This document shows positions 1 through 8,639 of a stretch of DNA of 64,000 nt, one piece after another. The position numbers were made by a program, and so were the translations under genes. This DNA comes from Mycobacterium avium subsp. avium (GTDB lineage Bacteria; Actinomycetota; Actinomycetes; Mycobacteriales; Mycobacteriaceae). The notes under the pieces are model-generated. The model searched no databases, was not told the DNA's origin, and was given only the letters and a program-made list of their open reading frames with translations. Each line of letters begins with the position of its first letter. Position 1 is the first letter of the stretch. Where the stretch lies: assembly GCF_009741445.1 (NCBI RefSeq), contig NZ_CP046507.1, positions 1,178,001 to 1,242,000 of the forward strand, written 5' to 3'.

Positions 1-1
1 C

Positions 2-376
2 GGCGAGCACCTGGCCGAGGCGCGGTCCGCCGCGCGTGAACTGTCCGGCGCGATCAGGCTGATCCACCCCCGCGAAACCCTTTGGCGCCCACCGGTTCTC
101 ACGATGAGCGCGGCGCAGGGCACCGGTCTGCCGGAACTGTGGGAGACCATCGAGCGGCACCGTCAGGTGCTCAGCAAGGCCGGCGAGTTCGAGGCGCGGC
201 GCCGGTCGCAATTGGTGGACTGGACCTGGCAGATGGTGCGCGACACGGTGCTGGACCGGCTGCTGTCCAACCCGGCGGTCCGCACCATGCGCGCCGACGT
301 CGAGCGACGGGTCAAGGCGGGGGAGCTCACCCCGGCGCTGGCTGCCCAGGAAATCCTGGCGGCCGCGTCGCGCTAA
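2..376 (+). CDS. meaB: MeaB/ArgK-family GTPase, C-terminal part (5' end outside window)
   Basis: This is the last 124 codons of a gene that starts before the window; the frame is open from base 2 to the TAA at 374-376. MeaB-type GTPases chaperone adenosylcobalamin-dependent methylmalonyl-CoA mutase in the cytoplasm. The visible part has the family's C-terminal look: a GEHLAEARSAARELSGAIRL stretch, a TMSAAQGTGLPELWE segment (end of the G domain) and a helical tail with LVDWTWQMVRDTVLDRLL, used for dimerisation. The Walker motifs lie outside the window. In M. tuberculosis, as I recall, the equivalent gene Rv1496 is followed by lipL, as here. An internal ATG at 104 is not the start, because homologous sequence continues upstream of it. 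Confidence 0.85.
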   Translation, partial: GEHLAEARSAARELSGAIRLIHPRETLWRPPVLTMSAAQGTGLPELWETIERHRQVLSKAGEFEARRRSQLVDWTWQMVRDTVLDRLLSNPAVRTMRADVERRVKAGELTPALAAQEILAAASR

Positions 377-439
377 CGGATAGGTAAATAATCCGGATTT
401 CGCTCCTGCCGGGTGTGTAATCCAAGTAGATTCGGAAGT

Positions 440-1726
440 GTGACGGTGGATGCCCGAGTCGATCGCCGCGCGGTCCGTGTCCACGATGACCTTGACGCAG
501 GTCACCGTGTGTCCGGCGCGGCGGACTCACACTTCGGTTGCGTCGTTCGCAGTTTCGCCAGCATGTTCCCGGCCCGCCGGTTTGGCGGTGGGGCGCTGGC
601 CGTCTATGTCGACGGCCAGCCCGTGGTGGACGTCTGGACGGGGTGGGCCGACCGGGCCGGTCAGCGGCCGTGGTCGGAGAACACCGCGCCGATGGTGTTC
701 TCGGCCACCAAGGGAATGGCCGCCACGGTCATCCACCGGCTGGTCGATCGCGGGCTGATCGACTACGAGGCCCCGGTCGCCGAGTACTGGCCCGCGTTCG
801 CGGCCAACGGCAAGGCCAACATGACGGTGCGCCAGGTGATGCGCCACCAGGCCGGCCTGTCCGGGCTGCGCGGCGCCACCAAGGAGGAGCTGCTCGATCA
901 CCTCGTGATGGAGGAGCGGCTGGCCGCGGCGGCGCCCGGACGGCTGCTGGGCAAATCGGCCTACCACGCGCTGACGTTCGGCTGGCTGATGTCGGGCCTG
1001 GGCCGGGCCGTCACCGGTAAGGGGATGCGCACGCTGATCCGGGAGGAGCTCGCCGAGCCGCTGGGCACCGACGGCCTGTACCTGGGCCGCCCGCCGGCGG
1101 GGGCACCGACGCGGGTCGCCGAGATCGTCGCGCCGCAGAACCTGGTGGGCAGCTCGATCGTCAACTACGTGTCCCGCAAGGTCGCCAACCAGCTTTCCGG
1201 CGGATTCCGGGCCATGTACTTCCCGGGCATGATCGCCGCCGTGCAGGGCGACACCCCGCTGCTGGACGCCGAGATCCCGGCGGCCAACGGGGTGGCGACG
1301 GCCCGTGGTCTGGCGCGGATGTACGGCGCCATCGCCAACGGCGGCGAGGTCGACGGCATCCGGTTCCTCTCCCGCGACCTGGTGGCGGGTCTGACGGGTG
1401 AGCGGAGTCTGCGGCCGGACCGAAACCTGTACGTGCCGTTGGCTTTTCATCTGGGCTATCACAGTGTGCCGATCGGCGGTGTGATGCCCGGGTTCGGCCA
1501 CGTGGGCATGGGCGGTTCGCTCGGGTGGGCCGACCCGGCCTCCGGGGTGGCCTTCTCGCTGGTGCACAACCGGCTGCTGACGCCCCTGGTGATGACGGAC
1601 CATGCGGCGTTCGTCGGGATCTACGCGTTGATCCGCCGGGCGGCCGAGCAGGTGCGCAAGCACGGGTTCCGGCCGGTCACCGAATTCGGCGCGCCGTTTC
1701 GCGAGCCGGGAGCCGTCGCCGGCTGA
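440..1726 (+). CDS. lipL: LipL-like esterase of the beta-lactamase (serine hydrolase) family
   Basis: Serine hydrolase of the class C beta-lactamase/esterase fold, 428 residues from the GTG at 440. The nucleophile motif S-x-x-K is visible as SATKG at about residue 88. A Tyr-containing second motif lies in KSAYHALTFGW and a GHVGMGG motif near the C-terminus. The family hydrolyses esters or acyl chains; the M. tuberculosis relative LipL (Rv1497) follows meaB in the same order. The GTG at 440 is chosen because the protein then begins MTVDARVDRRAVR, which fits the family N-terminus as I remember it. An ATG at 563 would remove conserved sequence, and an upstream alternative at 413 looks non-coding. 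No signal peptide is obvious. It is probably not part of GPL synthesis, but marks the conserved left border of the locus. Confidence 0.8.
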   Translation: MTVDARVDRRAVRVHDDLDAGHRVSGAADSHFGCVVRSFASMFPARRFGGGALAVYVDGQPVVDVWTGWADRAGQRPWSENTAPMVFSATKGMAATVIHRLVDRGLIDYEAPVAEYWPAFAANGKANMTVRQVMRHQAGLSGLRGATKEELLDHLVMEERLAAAAPGRLLGKSAYHALTFGWLMSGLGRAVTGKGMRTLIREELAEPLGTDGLYLGRPPAGAPTRVAEIVAPQNLVGSSIVNYVSRKVANQLSGGFRAMYFPGMIAAVQGDTPLLDAEIPAANGVATARGLARMYGAIANGGEVDGIRFLSRDLVAGLTGERSLRPDRNLYVPLAFHLGYHSVPIGGVMPGFGHVGMGGSLGWADPASGVAFSLVHNRLLTPLVMTDHAAFVGIYALIRRAAEQVRKHGFRPVTEFGAPFREPGAVAG

Positions 1727-1933
1727 GGCGCCGTCACGGGAATGGCCGGTATTGAACACGGCGCTTAAATCGGCAATCCCTTTCGCAGGAACGCCGCTGC
1801 GCAGTAGTTCGCACGCAATGTACTCTGTGCGGGTGTTTGCTCCGACCATTCCCGCGCATTCCCGCGGTGTCGCCGGAGAATACCGGGCCGGTCAAACTCG
1901 GTGCGGCCAGCCGAGGGTGCGGGAATCGCGCCG

Positions 1934-3097
1934 GTGAGCGCCGACCCGAACGTTTCCGATCCCACTACCATCGCTGCGCGGGGGCCTGCCCGGCGACGGG
2001 TCCCGGGCCCGACACTCGCCCAGGTTTTCGACACCCGGATCAACGCGCTGAACGTGTGGCGATTGGTGCTGGCCTCCGGCGTCATCCTGCAACACTCCTG
2101 GCCGCTGACCGGCCGGAAGGTGCACCCACCGTATGACCAACTGTTCACCCAGGTCTGGGTGGACGGGTTCTTCGCGATCTCGGGATTCCTCATCGCGGCG
2201 AGCTGGGTGCGCAATCCGCGGCTGCGCGAGTATGTCGCGGCGCGGGCGCTGCGCATTCTGCCCGGGTTGTGGGTCTGCCTGGTAGTGATCGCGTTCGTCA
2301 TCGCCCCGATCGGGGTGGCGATCCAAGGAGGCTCGGCCGCGAAGCTGCTGATGTCGCGCGCGCCCATCGAGTACGTGCTCCACAACGCGGTCCTGCACGT
2401 CTTTTTCGCCGGCATCGACGGAACGCCGCGCCACGTGCCGTTCCCGGGCGTGTGGGACGGCGTGCTGTGGACCCTGATCTTCGAAATCTTCTGCTACATC
2501 GCCATTGCCGTCGCCGGGGTGGCCGGACTGCTCAAGCGCCGGTGGCCGGCGGTGGTGGTATTCATCCTTCTGGTGGTCTTCTCGGCACTGGTGGCCTACC
2601 CGGTCGAGGTGCAGACCGTCTTCCAGATGATCGGGCGGTTCGCCCTGGTGTTCGCGGCGGGAACACTGCTGCATCAGTTCCAGGACAAGATCCCCGCCCG
2701 CTGGTCACTGGTGGCGCTCAGCGCGGTGATCGTGCTGGCGGCCGGCCTGCTGATGCCCAATTACCGGGTGCTGGCCGCGATTCCGCTGGCCTACGCCGTC
2801 GTCGTCTCCGGAGCGCTGATCCACCACGAGCGGTTGAGGTTGCGCACCGACCTGTCCTACGGCGTCTACATCTACGCGTGGCCCATGCAGCAGCTGCTGG
2901 CCATCTGCGGGCTCAGCTTCTTGCCTCCCGTCGTGTTCGCCGTCGTCGCCGTCGTCGTCACCCTTCCGCTGGCCGCACTGAGCTGGTTTCTGGTGGAAAA
3001 GCGCGCCCTGTCGCTCAAATCTCGCATCAAGCGCCGAGCGCGCGGGTGGGGCGCCGTCGTCTCCAGTGGCTCACGCATTTCCACACCAGGCTCATAG
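1934..3097 (+). CDS. Acyltransferase_3 family membrane O-acyltransferase (GPL atf-type)
   Basis: Integral membrane acyltransferase with about ten hydrophobic segments and the family signature near the N-terminus: NVWRLVLASGVILQHSWPL, containing the conserved R and H of TM1. FFAISGFLIAASWVRNPRLR and RALRILPG follow. Such enzymes move acetyl or acyl groups onto sugar hydroxyls at the membrane; in GPL loci the atf genes acetylate the deoxytalose or related sugars. The start is set at GTG 1934; an in-frame alternative at 1901 adds eleven residues. It is clearly paralogous to the acyltransferase remnant at 28044-29170 (shared LNxWRLVLASGVIL, SAAKLLMSxAPIEYVL and DLSYGVYIYA), so the locus originally held two acyltransferases, presumably with different acceptor sites. 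Confidence 0.8.
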   Translation: MSADPNVSDPTTIAARGPARRRVPGPTLAQVFDTRINALNVWRLVLASGVILQHSWPLTGRKVHPPYDQLFTQVWVDGFFAISGFLIAASWVRNPRLREYVAARALRILPGLWVCLVVIAFVIAPIGVAIQGGSAAKLLMSRAPIEYVLHNAVLHVFFAGIDGTPRHVPFPGVWDGVLWTLIFEIFCYIAIAVAGVAGLLKRRWPAVVVFILLVVFSALVAYPVEVQTVFQMIGRFALVFAAGTLLHQFQDKIPARWSLVALSAVIVLAAGLLMPNYRVLAAIPLAYAVVVSGALIHHERLRLRTDLSYGVYIYAWPMQQLLAICGLSFLPPVVFAVVAVVVTLPLAALSWFLVEKRALSLKSRIKRRARGWGAVVSSGSRISTPGS

Positions 3098-3313
3098 GAA
3101 AGTCATAGCCGCGGCTTTTGCGCAATAGCAAAACCCTCACTGTCACCTTTAGCCAGAGAGCTTGGAAAAGCCCGGATTGACGCTTTCCGATCCGCCCATT
3201 GCGCGTTGCCGGATACCGGTAATTCAACACCGCGCGAGAACTCGCAATGTCATGGATAATGGCCGGGAACCCGGGGGCCGTCAGATGCGCAACTGAAAGG
3301 GTGTGGGTCCCCG

Positions 3314-4333
3314 ATGAGAGCTGCCCGGACGAGTCAACCCGCCGACGGCCCCGACCTCCCGCGGCACCCCACCCGCCTCCCGGGCGACGTTCGTCCCGTC
3401 GCGTTGTTCGTGCTGGGCATGGCGCGGTCGGGGACCTCGGCACTGACCCGCGTGCTGTCGCTGTGCGGCAGCACGCTTCCGGCCGGGATGTGCGGCGCCG
3501 ACGGCAACAATCCGCGCGGCTATTGGGAACCGCGCACGGCCATCATGCTCAACGAAACGATCCTGCGCCGCCACGACAGCAACTGGTACGACCCGACGCT
3601 GCGGCTGCAGCAGGAGGCCGCCTTCGGCGCCGCCGAGCGCGCCGCCTGCATCGCGGAGATCACGGCGTATCTGTCCACGCTGCCGGCGGCGCCGCTGGTG
3701 GTGATCAAGGAACCGCGGATCACGGCGCTGTCCGACCTGTGGTTCGAGGCGGCGCGCCGAGTCGGGTTCGACGTGGCGGCAGTGATCGCCGTGCGCCACC
3801 CGCAGGAGGTGATCGCGTCGGCGGCCAAATACGTGTCGACCTCGCCGGAGCTCTCGAGTGCACTGTGGCTCAAATACAACCTGCTGGCCGAGCGGCACAC
3901 CCGCGGGGTGCCGCGGGTGTTCGTGGACTACGCGAACCTGCTCGACGACTGGCACCGGGAGATGAAGCGGATCGCCGGCGCGCTGGAGATCGAGCTGGAC
4001 ACCGCAGAAGAGGGCGCCATCGAGGAGTTCCTCACCGCGGATTTGCGACGCCAGCGACACTGCGGGCCGGTGACGGACCTGTTCGGCGCGGACTGGATGT
4101 CGGCGGTCTATGCGGCGCTGCGCGGCGCCGCGCACGACGACCCGCTGGACACGGCCACGCTGGATCGGGTTTTCGAGTCGTACCGGGCGAGTGAGCGCGA
4201 CTTTCGCACCGCCTTCACGGATTTTCAGGCCCGGACCAACAGCGTCGTTCGCCGGGTGTTCCGGCCGTTCCTGGTGAAGTGGATTCTCGAGGTTGCCGCG
4301 GTGCTGCACCGGCGCAGGGGAGCCTGGGCCTAA
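3314..4333 (+). CDS. Sulfotransferase-like protein (PAPS-type P-loop), copy 1
   Basis: A 339-residue protein with a 5'-phosphosulfate-binding loop, LGMARSGTSALTRVLSLCG, at about residues 35-53. A 3'-phosphate-binding motif, AVIAVRHPQEVIASAAK, follows near residue 160. Both are hallmarks of the cytoplasmic sulfotransferase fold, which moves sulfate from PAPS to a hydroxyl. Acceptor and activity are inferred only. The ATG at 3314 gives MRAARTSQPAD, aligning with MRLARTIKPAE of the paralogue at 4782. Most of the length is strongly similar between the two copies (NNPRGYWEPRTAIMLNETIL against NNPLGYWEPRAAISLNEAIL). Sulfated GPLs have been described in rapid growers such as M. fortuitum; I know of no assigned role in MAC. 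Confidence 0.7.
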   Translation: MRAARTSQPADGPDLPRHPTRLPGDVRPVALFVLGMARSGTSALTRVLSLCGSTLPAGMCGADGNNPRGYWEPRTAIMLNETILRRHDSNWYDPTLRLQQEAAFGAAERAACIAEITAYLSTLPAAPLVVIKEPRITALSDLWFEAARRVGFDVAAVIAVRHPQEVIASAAKYVSTSPELSSALWLKYNLLAERHTRGVPRVFVDYANLLDDWHREMKRIAGALEIELDTAEEGAIEEFLTADLRRQRHCGPVTDLFGADWMSAVYAALRGAAHDDPLDTATLDRVFESYRASERDFRTAFTDFQARTNSVVRRVFRPFLVKWILEVAAVLHRRRGAWA

Positions 4334-4781
4334 CGCGCCAAGGCCCGGCCGCCGAGATCGTTTGTTACGGTAACGACGCCGCGGTGAGCGCCTTTGCACC
4401 ATTCCATGCAATGAGACCGACCAAAGGTTAAGTAAGCAAAACGGATTCGTGAAAATGCTGTCCCGCCTCATCCGCTGCGGCTATAGTCTTTAGCGGGCGC
4501 AATGATCCGATCATTCTCAGCCAGGGGGGCAGAGTTGCCGGTCACAAGTCAAGCCTGACTCGGTCCGAGAGGCACGAACGAAATCGTCGCCTCTTTTGCC
4601 AAAGCTGTTGATACGGCTGAGTTTTAGTTCCCTGACGTCGTAGTCTGCGCGACGGTGTCGATTCCGGCTGGATTGCCGAGTGCCGGCTGGCCCGCGGCCT
4701 GGCCGAATCGGAAAACCGTGGATGGCAACCGAACTCCGAAAGTCGCTCAGACGCAGGACAAGTGAAAGGTTTGGAGTTGCG
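4334..4781 (+). promoter_or_regulatory. Intergenic region with candidate promoter and two short palindromes upstream of sulfotransferase copy 2
   Basis: This 448-base gap has no credible gene. It is more A/T-rich around 4380-4520 than the flanking coding DNA. A good mycobacterial -10 box, TATAGT, lies at 4482-4487 with no convincing -35. A perfect palindrome, AATGATC-C-GATCATT, sits at 4501-4515, just where a transcript from that box would start, so it could be an operator. Another perfect palindrome, GTTAC-G-GTAAC, is at 4364-4374 just past the upstream gene. If the promoter is real, the leader before the ATG at 4782 is nearly 290 bases. All regulatory roles are inferred from pattern only. 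Confidence 0.35.
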
Positions 4782-5807
4782 ATGAGATTGGCCCGGACGA
4801 TCAAGCCCGCCGAAACCGCCGCCAATTCCTCCGGTCCGCTCGCTGATCTCGCCGGCCCTCCGAACCGCCCGGTTGCCCTGTTCGTGTTGGGGCCGCAACG
4901 GTCCGGAACGTCGGCGCTCACCCGGGTGCTGTCGCTGTGCGGCGGGACCCTGCCCACCGCGCTGCTGGGCGCCGACGCCAACAACCCGCTCGGCTATTGG
5001 GAGCCGCGAGCGGCCATCTCGCTCAACGAGGCGATCCTGCGTCGCCTCGGGACCAACTGGTACGACCCGTCGTTTCGTTTTCTGGATGAGCAGGCAGCCG
5101 ACGAGTCGGCGAACACGGCCTGTATCAACAAAATCGCGGCCTATCTGTCCACGCTGCCGGCCGCGCCGCTGGTGGTGATCAAGGAACCGCGCATCACCAC
5201 GCTGTCCGACCTGTGGTTCCAGGCGGCGCGGCGGGCCGGGTTCGATGTCGCGGCGGTGATCGCGGTTCGTCATCCGCAGGAAGTCATCTGCTCGATCGCG
5301 AAGTCCTGGCGAGTCTCGCCGGCACTCGCCAGCGCCCTGTGGCTGAAGTGCAACATCCTGGCCGAACGAAACACGCGGGGCATGCCGCGCGTGTTCGTCG
5401 ACTACGCAAACCTTCTCGACGACTGGCGCCGGGAGACGAAGCGGATCTCCGCCGAGCTGCCGGTCGAGCTGCACACCCAGGACGAGGACGCCATCGAGAA
5501 GTTCCTCACCCCCGGCCTGCATCGGCAGCGGCACAGCGGGTCGGTGACAAATCGTTTCGGCGCCGACTGGATTTCCACGGTCTATGCGGCGCTGCGCGAC
5601 GCCGCGCACGACGAGCCCGTCGACACCGCAACGCTGGACCGCGTTTTCGATTCCTACCGGGCCAGCGAGCGTGATTTCCGCAAGGCGCACGAGGACTTTC
5701 ACGGCTTGTCCAACAGCATGCTCTTCCGGGTTTTCCGGCCGGCCGTCGCACGGCCGGTGATGGAAATCTTCGCGATGCTCCACCGGAACCGCGGCACCTG
5801 GGCCTAG
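4782..5807 (+). CDS. Sulfotransferase-like protein (PAPS-type P-loop), copy 2
   Basis: A 341-residue paralogue of the gene at 3314, in the same orientation. It keeps the phosphosulfate loop as LGPQRSGTSALTRVLSLCG and the second nucleotide-contact motif as AVIAVRHPQEVICSIAK. The reading frame is open from 4680, but ATG 4782 is chosen because a GGAG ribosome-binding site sits five bases upstream and the resulting N-terminus aligns with copy 1. The C-terminus LHRNRGTWA also matches LHRRRGAWA of copy 1. The pair looks like a tandem duplication followed by divergence, mostly in the N-terminal 30 residues and around residues 95-115. The likely role is sulfation of a hydroxyl on the GPL or another envelope glycolipid, judged from family and position. 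Confidence 0.7.
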   Translation: MRLARTIKPAETAANSSGPLADLAGPPNRPVALFVLGPQRSGTSALTRVLSLCGGTLPTALLGADANNPLGYWEPRAAISLNEAILRRLGTNWYDPSFRFLDEQAADESANTACINKIAAYLSTLPAAPLVVIKEPRITTLSDLWFQAARRAGFDVAAVIAVRHPQEVICSIAKSWRVSPALASALWLKCNILAERNTRGMPRVFVDYANLLDDWRRETKRISAELPVELHTQDEDAIEKFLTPGLHRQRHSGSVTNRFGADWISTVYAALRDAAHDEPVDTATLDRVFDSYRASERDFRKAHEDFHGLSNSMLFRVFRPAVARPVMEIFAMLHRNRGTWA

Positions 5808-5926
5808 GCGGCGGTTGGCGGAATCGTCTGATGCGGGGAAAGGTCCCCGATATGATCGACCGGACCGCGATACCAGACGCCGGTCGCTGAATTTTCTCGC
5901 TACGCCCGAAAGGCAGGCCTCGATTC

Positions 5927-6988
5927 GTGTCAGCGTCCGTGCTCATCACCGGCGGGGCAGGGTTCATCGGGTCGGCGCTGTCACGTCGTCTCGTCGAGGC
6001 CGGATACGACGTCGCCCTGATGGACGTGCTGCATCCGCAGGTGCACGGCGGCGACCGGCCCGTCGAGTTGGCGCCCTCGGTGCGGTTGTTCACCGGGGAC
6101 GTCACCCACGCGCCCGACTTCGACGCGGTGCTGCGGTTGTTCCGGCCCACCCAGATCGTCCACCTGGCGGCCGAGACGGGCACCGCGCAGTCGCTGTCCG
6201 AGGCCACCCGGCACGGCTCGGTGAACGTCGTGGGAACCACTCAGCTGCTGGACGCGCTGAGCCGCTCAGGCCTGGTTCCCGAGCAGCTGGTGCTGGCGTC
6301 CTCCCGCGCGGTCTACGGCGAGGGCGCGTGGCAGTCGGGCGCGGAGGTCTTCTATCCGCAACCCCGCAGCCATGCCCAGCTGGTCGCTGGCCGCTGGGAC
6401 CCGCAAGGACCCGCGGGTGAGCAGGCGGTGCCGCTGCCGAGCCGAGCCGACCGCACCGAGCCCCGGCCCACCAACGTCTACGCGGCGACCAAGCTCGCCC
6501 AGGAGCACCTGCTGGCCGCCTGGACCGCCGCGCACGACACCAACCTCAGCGTGCTGCGCCTGCAGAACGTCTACGGCCCCGGCCAGTCGCTGACCAATTC
6601 CTACACCGGCATCGTCGCGTTGTTCGCCCGGCTGGCCCGGCAGGGGCAGGCGCTGGAGGTCTACGAAGACGGCCGGATCGTCCGCGATTTCGTCTACATC
6701 GACGACGTCGTCGACGCGCTGTTCGCGGCGGTGCAGCGACCGGCCAGCCCGCAGCGCCGGCTGGACGTCGGGTCCGGCCGGGCCACCACCATCCAGGAGC
6801 TGGCCAACACGATCGCCGCCATGTGCGAGGCGCCCGAACCAGTGGTCGTCGGAAAATTCCGGGACGGCGACGTGCGAGCGGCGAGTTGCGACATCGAGCC
6901 GGCAACCAGCCAGCTCGGCTGGCACCCCAAGTGGACACTCGAGGACGGTCTGCGCGCCCTGCTCGAATGGATCGGCAACCGGCCGTAA
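5927..6988 (+). CDS. NAD-dependent nucleotide-sugar epimerase/dehydratase (extended SDR)
   Basis: Extended short-chain dehydrogenase of 353 residues. The NAD(P)-binding motif GGAGFIGS is at about residues 8-15, the catalytic Ser region is SSRAVYGEG, and the Y-x-x-x-K pair is in NVYAATKLAQEHLLAAW. A C-terminal substrate domain carries DFVYIDDVVDALFAA. Relatives are dTDP/UDP-hexose 4-epimerases and reductases acting on cytoplasmic nucleotide sugars. In a GPL locus the obvious candidate reaction lies on the route to dTDP-6-deoxy-L-talose, the first sugar on allo-threonine, but the exact reaction cannot be read from sequence. GTG 5927 is used because MSASVLITGGAGFIG begins directly with the first beta strand. 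A UDP-galactose 4-epimerase-like role is the alternative. Confidence 0.75.
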   Translation: MSASVLITGGAGFIGSALSRRLVEAGYDVALMDVLHPQVHGGDRPVELAPSVRLFTGDVTHAPDFDAVLRLFRPTQIVHLAAETGTAQSLSEATRHGSVNVVGTTQLLDALSRSGLVPEQLVLASSRAVYGEGAWQSGAEVFYPQPRSHAQLVAGRWDPQGPAGEQAVPLPSRADRTEPRPTNVYAATKLAQEHLLAAWTAAHDTNLSVLRLQNVYGPGQSLTNSYTGIVALFARLARQGQALEVYEDGRIVRDFVYIDDVVDALFAAVQRPASPQRRLDVGSGRATTIQELANTIAAMCEAPEPVVVGKFRDGDVRAASCDIEPATSQLGWHPKWTLEDGLRALLEWIGNRP

Positions 6989-7251
6989 GCCGCCGGCGGC
7001 TCGGCCGGAAATCCGGCGACTGAGCACAAATCGGGCGATTCCCCGAAATTTTCGCAACCTTCAAATACCGGCAAAAAGACGCATTCGCCCACCGGTAACG
7101 CCGCGCGTAAAGCCTCGTGAACAGCGCGGATCCGTCCGAGCCCGTTGTCTTTGAGAACTCGGGCCTATTGATATGGCCCGCAACCGAGTAATTTACTGAA
7201 TCGTTCGGCGAGGTTTCATACACGGGCTACGACGCGGCAAGAGGTGAAGCG

Positions 7252-8379
7252 GTGGGCATTGTCGACCGACGGACAATGGTTCCAACGAAGCTTCACCGGG
7301 CGCCGGATCGCACCCGCATTCACTGGCTATGGAAAGCGGTGCTGCTCGGCGGCGCGCTCCTGCTGGCCGCCGCCTGTTACTTCTGGCCGGTCCTGGCCGT
7401 CGGGATCGGCGCAATCCTGTTGCTGCTGCTCTGCGCGCGCATTCCCGGCAGGGATCGGGACCGCTACATTCCCAATTTGTATGCCCGGGACACCAGAATC
7501 TATGACGACCAATATCGCGAATTCATCCGTCGGACCCTCGCGGAATTACGGCGCCGCAGAATTGGCGGCCACACCCTGTTATGGGAAGCATCGCAATTGC
7601 CGCAGCCCGGCGCGGAGAATTCCGAGGAGCTTCTGTTAGATCTGGGCGTCTGGATCGGCTGGTCGACCAGGCTGATATTCGATACGTGCCATCGCACGGT
7701 GTACGGGTTCGACACCTTTTCCGGACTGGTCGAAGATTGGCGACTCGAGGACCGGATCGTCAAGCGTGGGGCCTTTTCCCTCTCGGAACCGTTCGCGCAG
7801 CGCTTCATCCGGGATACCGGCGTGACGATCAACGACGACGGCGTCCCGGCCGCGCTCGGGCGCGACGTGAGATTCATCAAGGGCAGCACCTATGACACGT
7901 TGGCGCCGTTCCTGGCGGACCGGCCGGCGGCCCCCATCAGGCTCTTCCACATGGACCTGGACACCTACGAAAGCTGCCTGCACGCGCTGGAGACCTGCAA
8001 GGATCACTTCGTCGTCGGATCCATCCTCGTGTTCGACGAATATCTCGTCACCAACGGTGAAATGCGGGCCTTCTACGACTTCCAGAAGCGTTACGAATTG
8101 GAATGGCAATACCGGGCCTGGGGCCTCGAGATGATCGAAATGAACGTCGAGATGGTCACCTCACGATGGAAGCGCTGGCTGTATTCCATTGCCGCGATCC
8201 CCGGGTATTTGCTCCTCGGGGACGGCCGCTTCCTTTGGGCGTGCTTCCGTGAGCCGTTCTGGAGATTCTGGTTGAACGCCCCCGCCGAGGACATCTTCTT
8301 CATACTCGGCGCGGCCGGGTCACGAAAATCGGTGAGCATCGAGATCACCGGCTTGGGCAAACTCGCCGTGCCGCACTAA
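7252..8379 (+). CDS. Membrane-anchored TylF-like SAM-dependent methyltransferase
   Basis: A 375-residue protein with two adjacent hydrophobic segments near the N-terminus (about residues 24-62, LWKAVLLGGALLLAAACYFW and the following VGIGAILLLLLC stretch). A class I methyltransferase-like domain resembling TylF/MycF macrocin O-methyltransferases follows. Supporting motifs are ELLLDLGVWIGWSTRLI (SAM loop), TVYGFDTFSGLVEDW, and the acidic metal-site segments LFHMDLDTYESCLHALE and ILVFDEYLVTNGE. The GTG at 7252 has an AGAGGTGAAG Shine-Dalgarno-like stretch upstream. Probable role: O-methylation of a GPL sugar at the inner face of the membrane. It differs from the other TylF-type genes here in its anchor and a C-terminal extension with further aromatic and hydrophobic residues. 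Confidence 0.65.
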   Translation: MGIVDRRTMVPTKLHRAPDRTRIHWLWKAVLLGGALLLAAACYFWPVLAVGIGAILLLLLCARIPGRDRDRYIPNLYARDTRIYDDQYREFIRRTLAELRRRRIGGHTLLWEASQLPQPGAENSEELLLDLGVWIGWSTRLIFDTCHRTVYGFDTFSGLVEDWRLEDRIVKRGAFSLSEPFAQRFIRDTGVTINDDGVPAALGRDVRFIKGSTYDTLAPFLADRPAAPIRLFHMDLDTYESCLHALETCKDHFVVGSILVFDEYLVTNGEMRAFYDFQKRYELEWQYRAWGLEMIEMNVEMVTSRWKRWLYSIAAIPGYLLLGDGRFLWACFREPFWRFWLNAPAEDIFFILGAAGSRKSVSIEITGLGKLAVPH

Positions 8380-8639
8380 TGGTGCATGCGCGCGTGGCAG
8401 GTGTCCGCCCGGCGCCCGGACGGCGAACGGTCGGGGACAGCGGCCCAGGTTACGCGGATTTCCAGCATATGATGGTTGCTACTGCCCGGTAGGGCACGGA
8501 TGGGGGCAGCCCCGGTGGCTGCGGGGGCAGGTCAAGGAGGCCGGTCAGGCGAGCTTGTAGCGCGAATGCGGAAAACGCATCGACGGCTTCGGCGATCCCG
8601 AGGCCATCACCGACACTTCATCTGAACCAGGGGGCAGCC

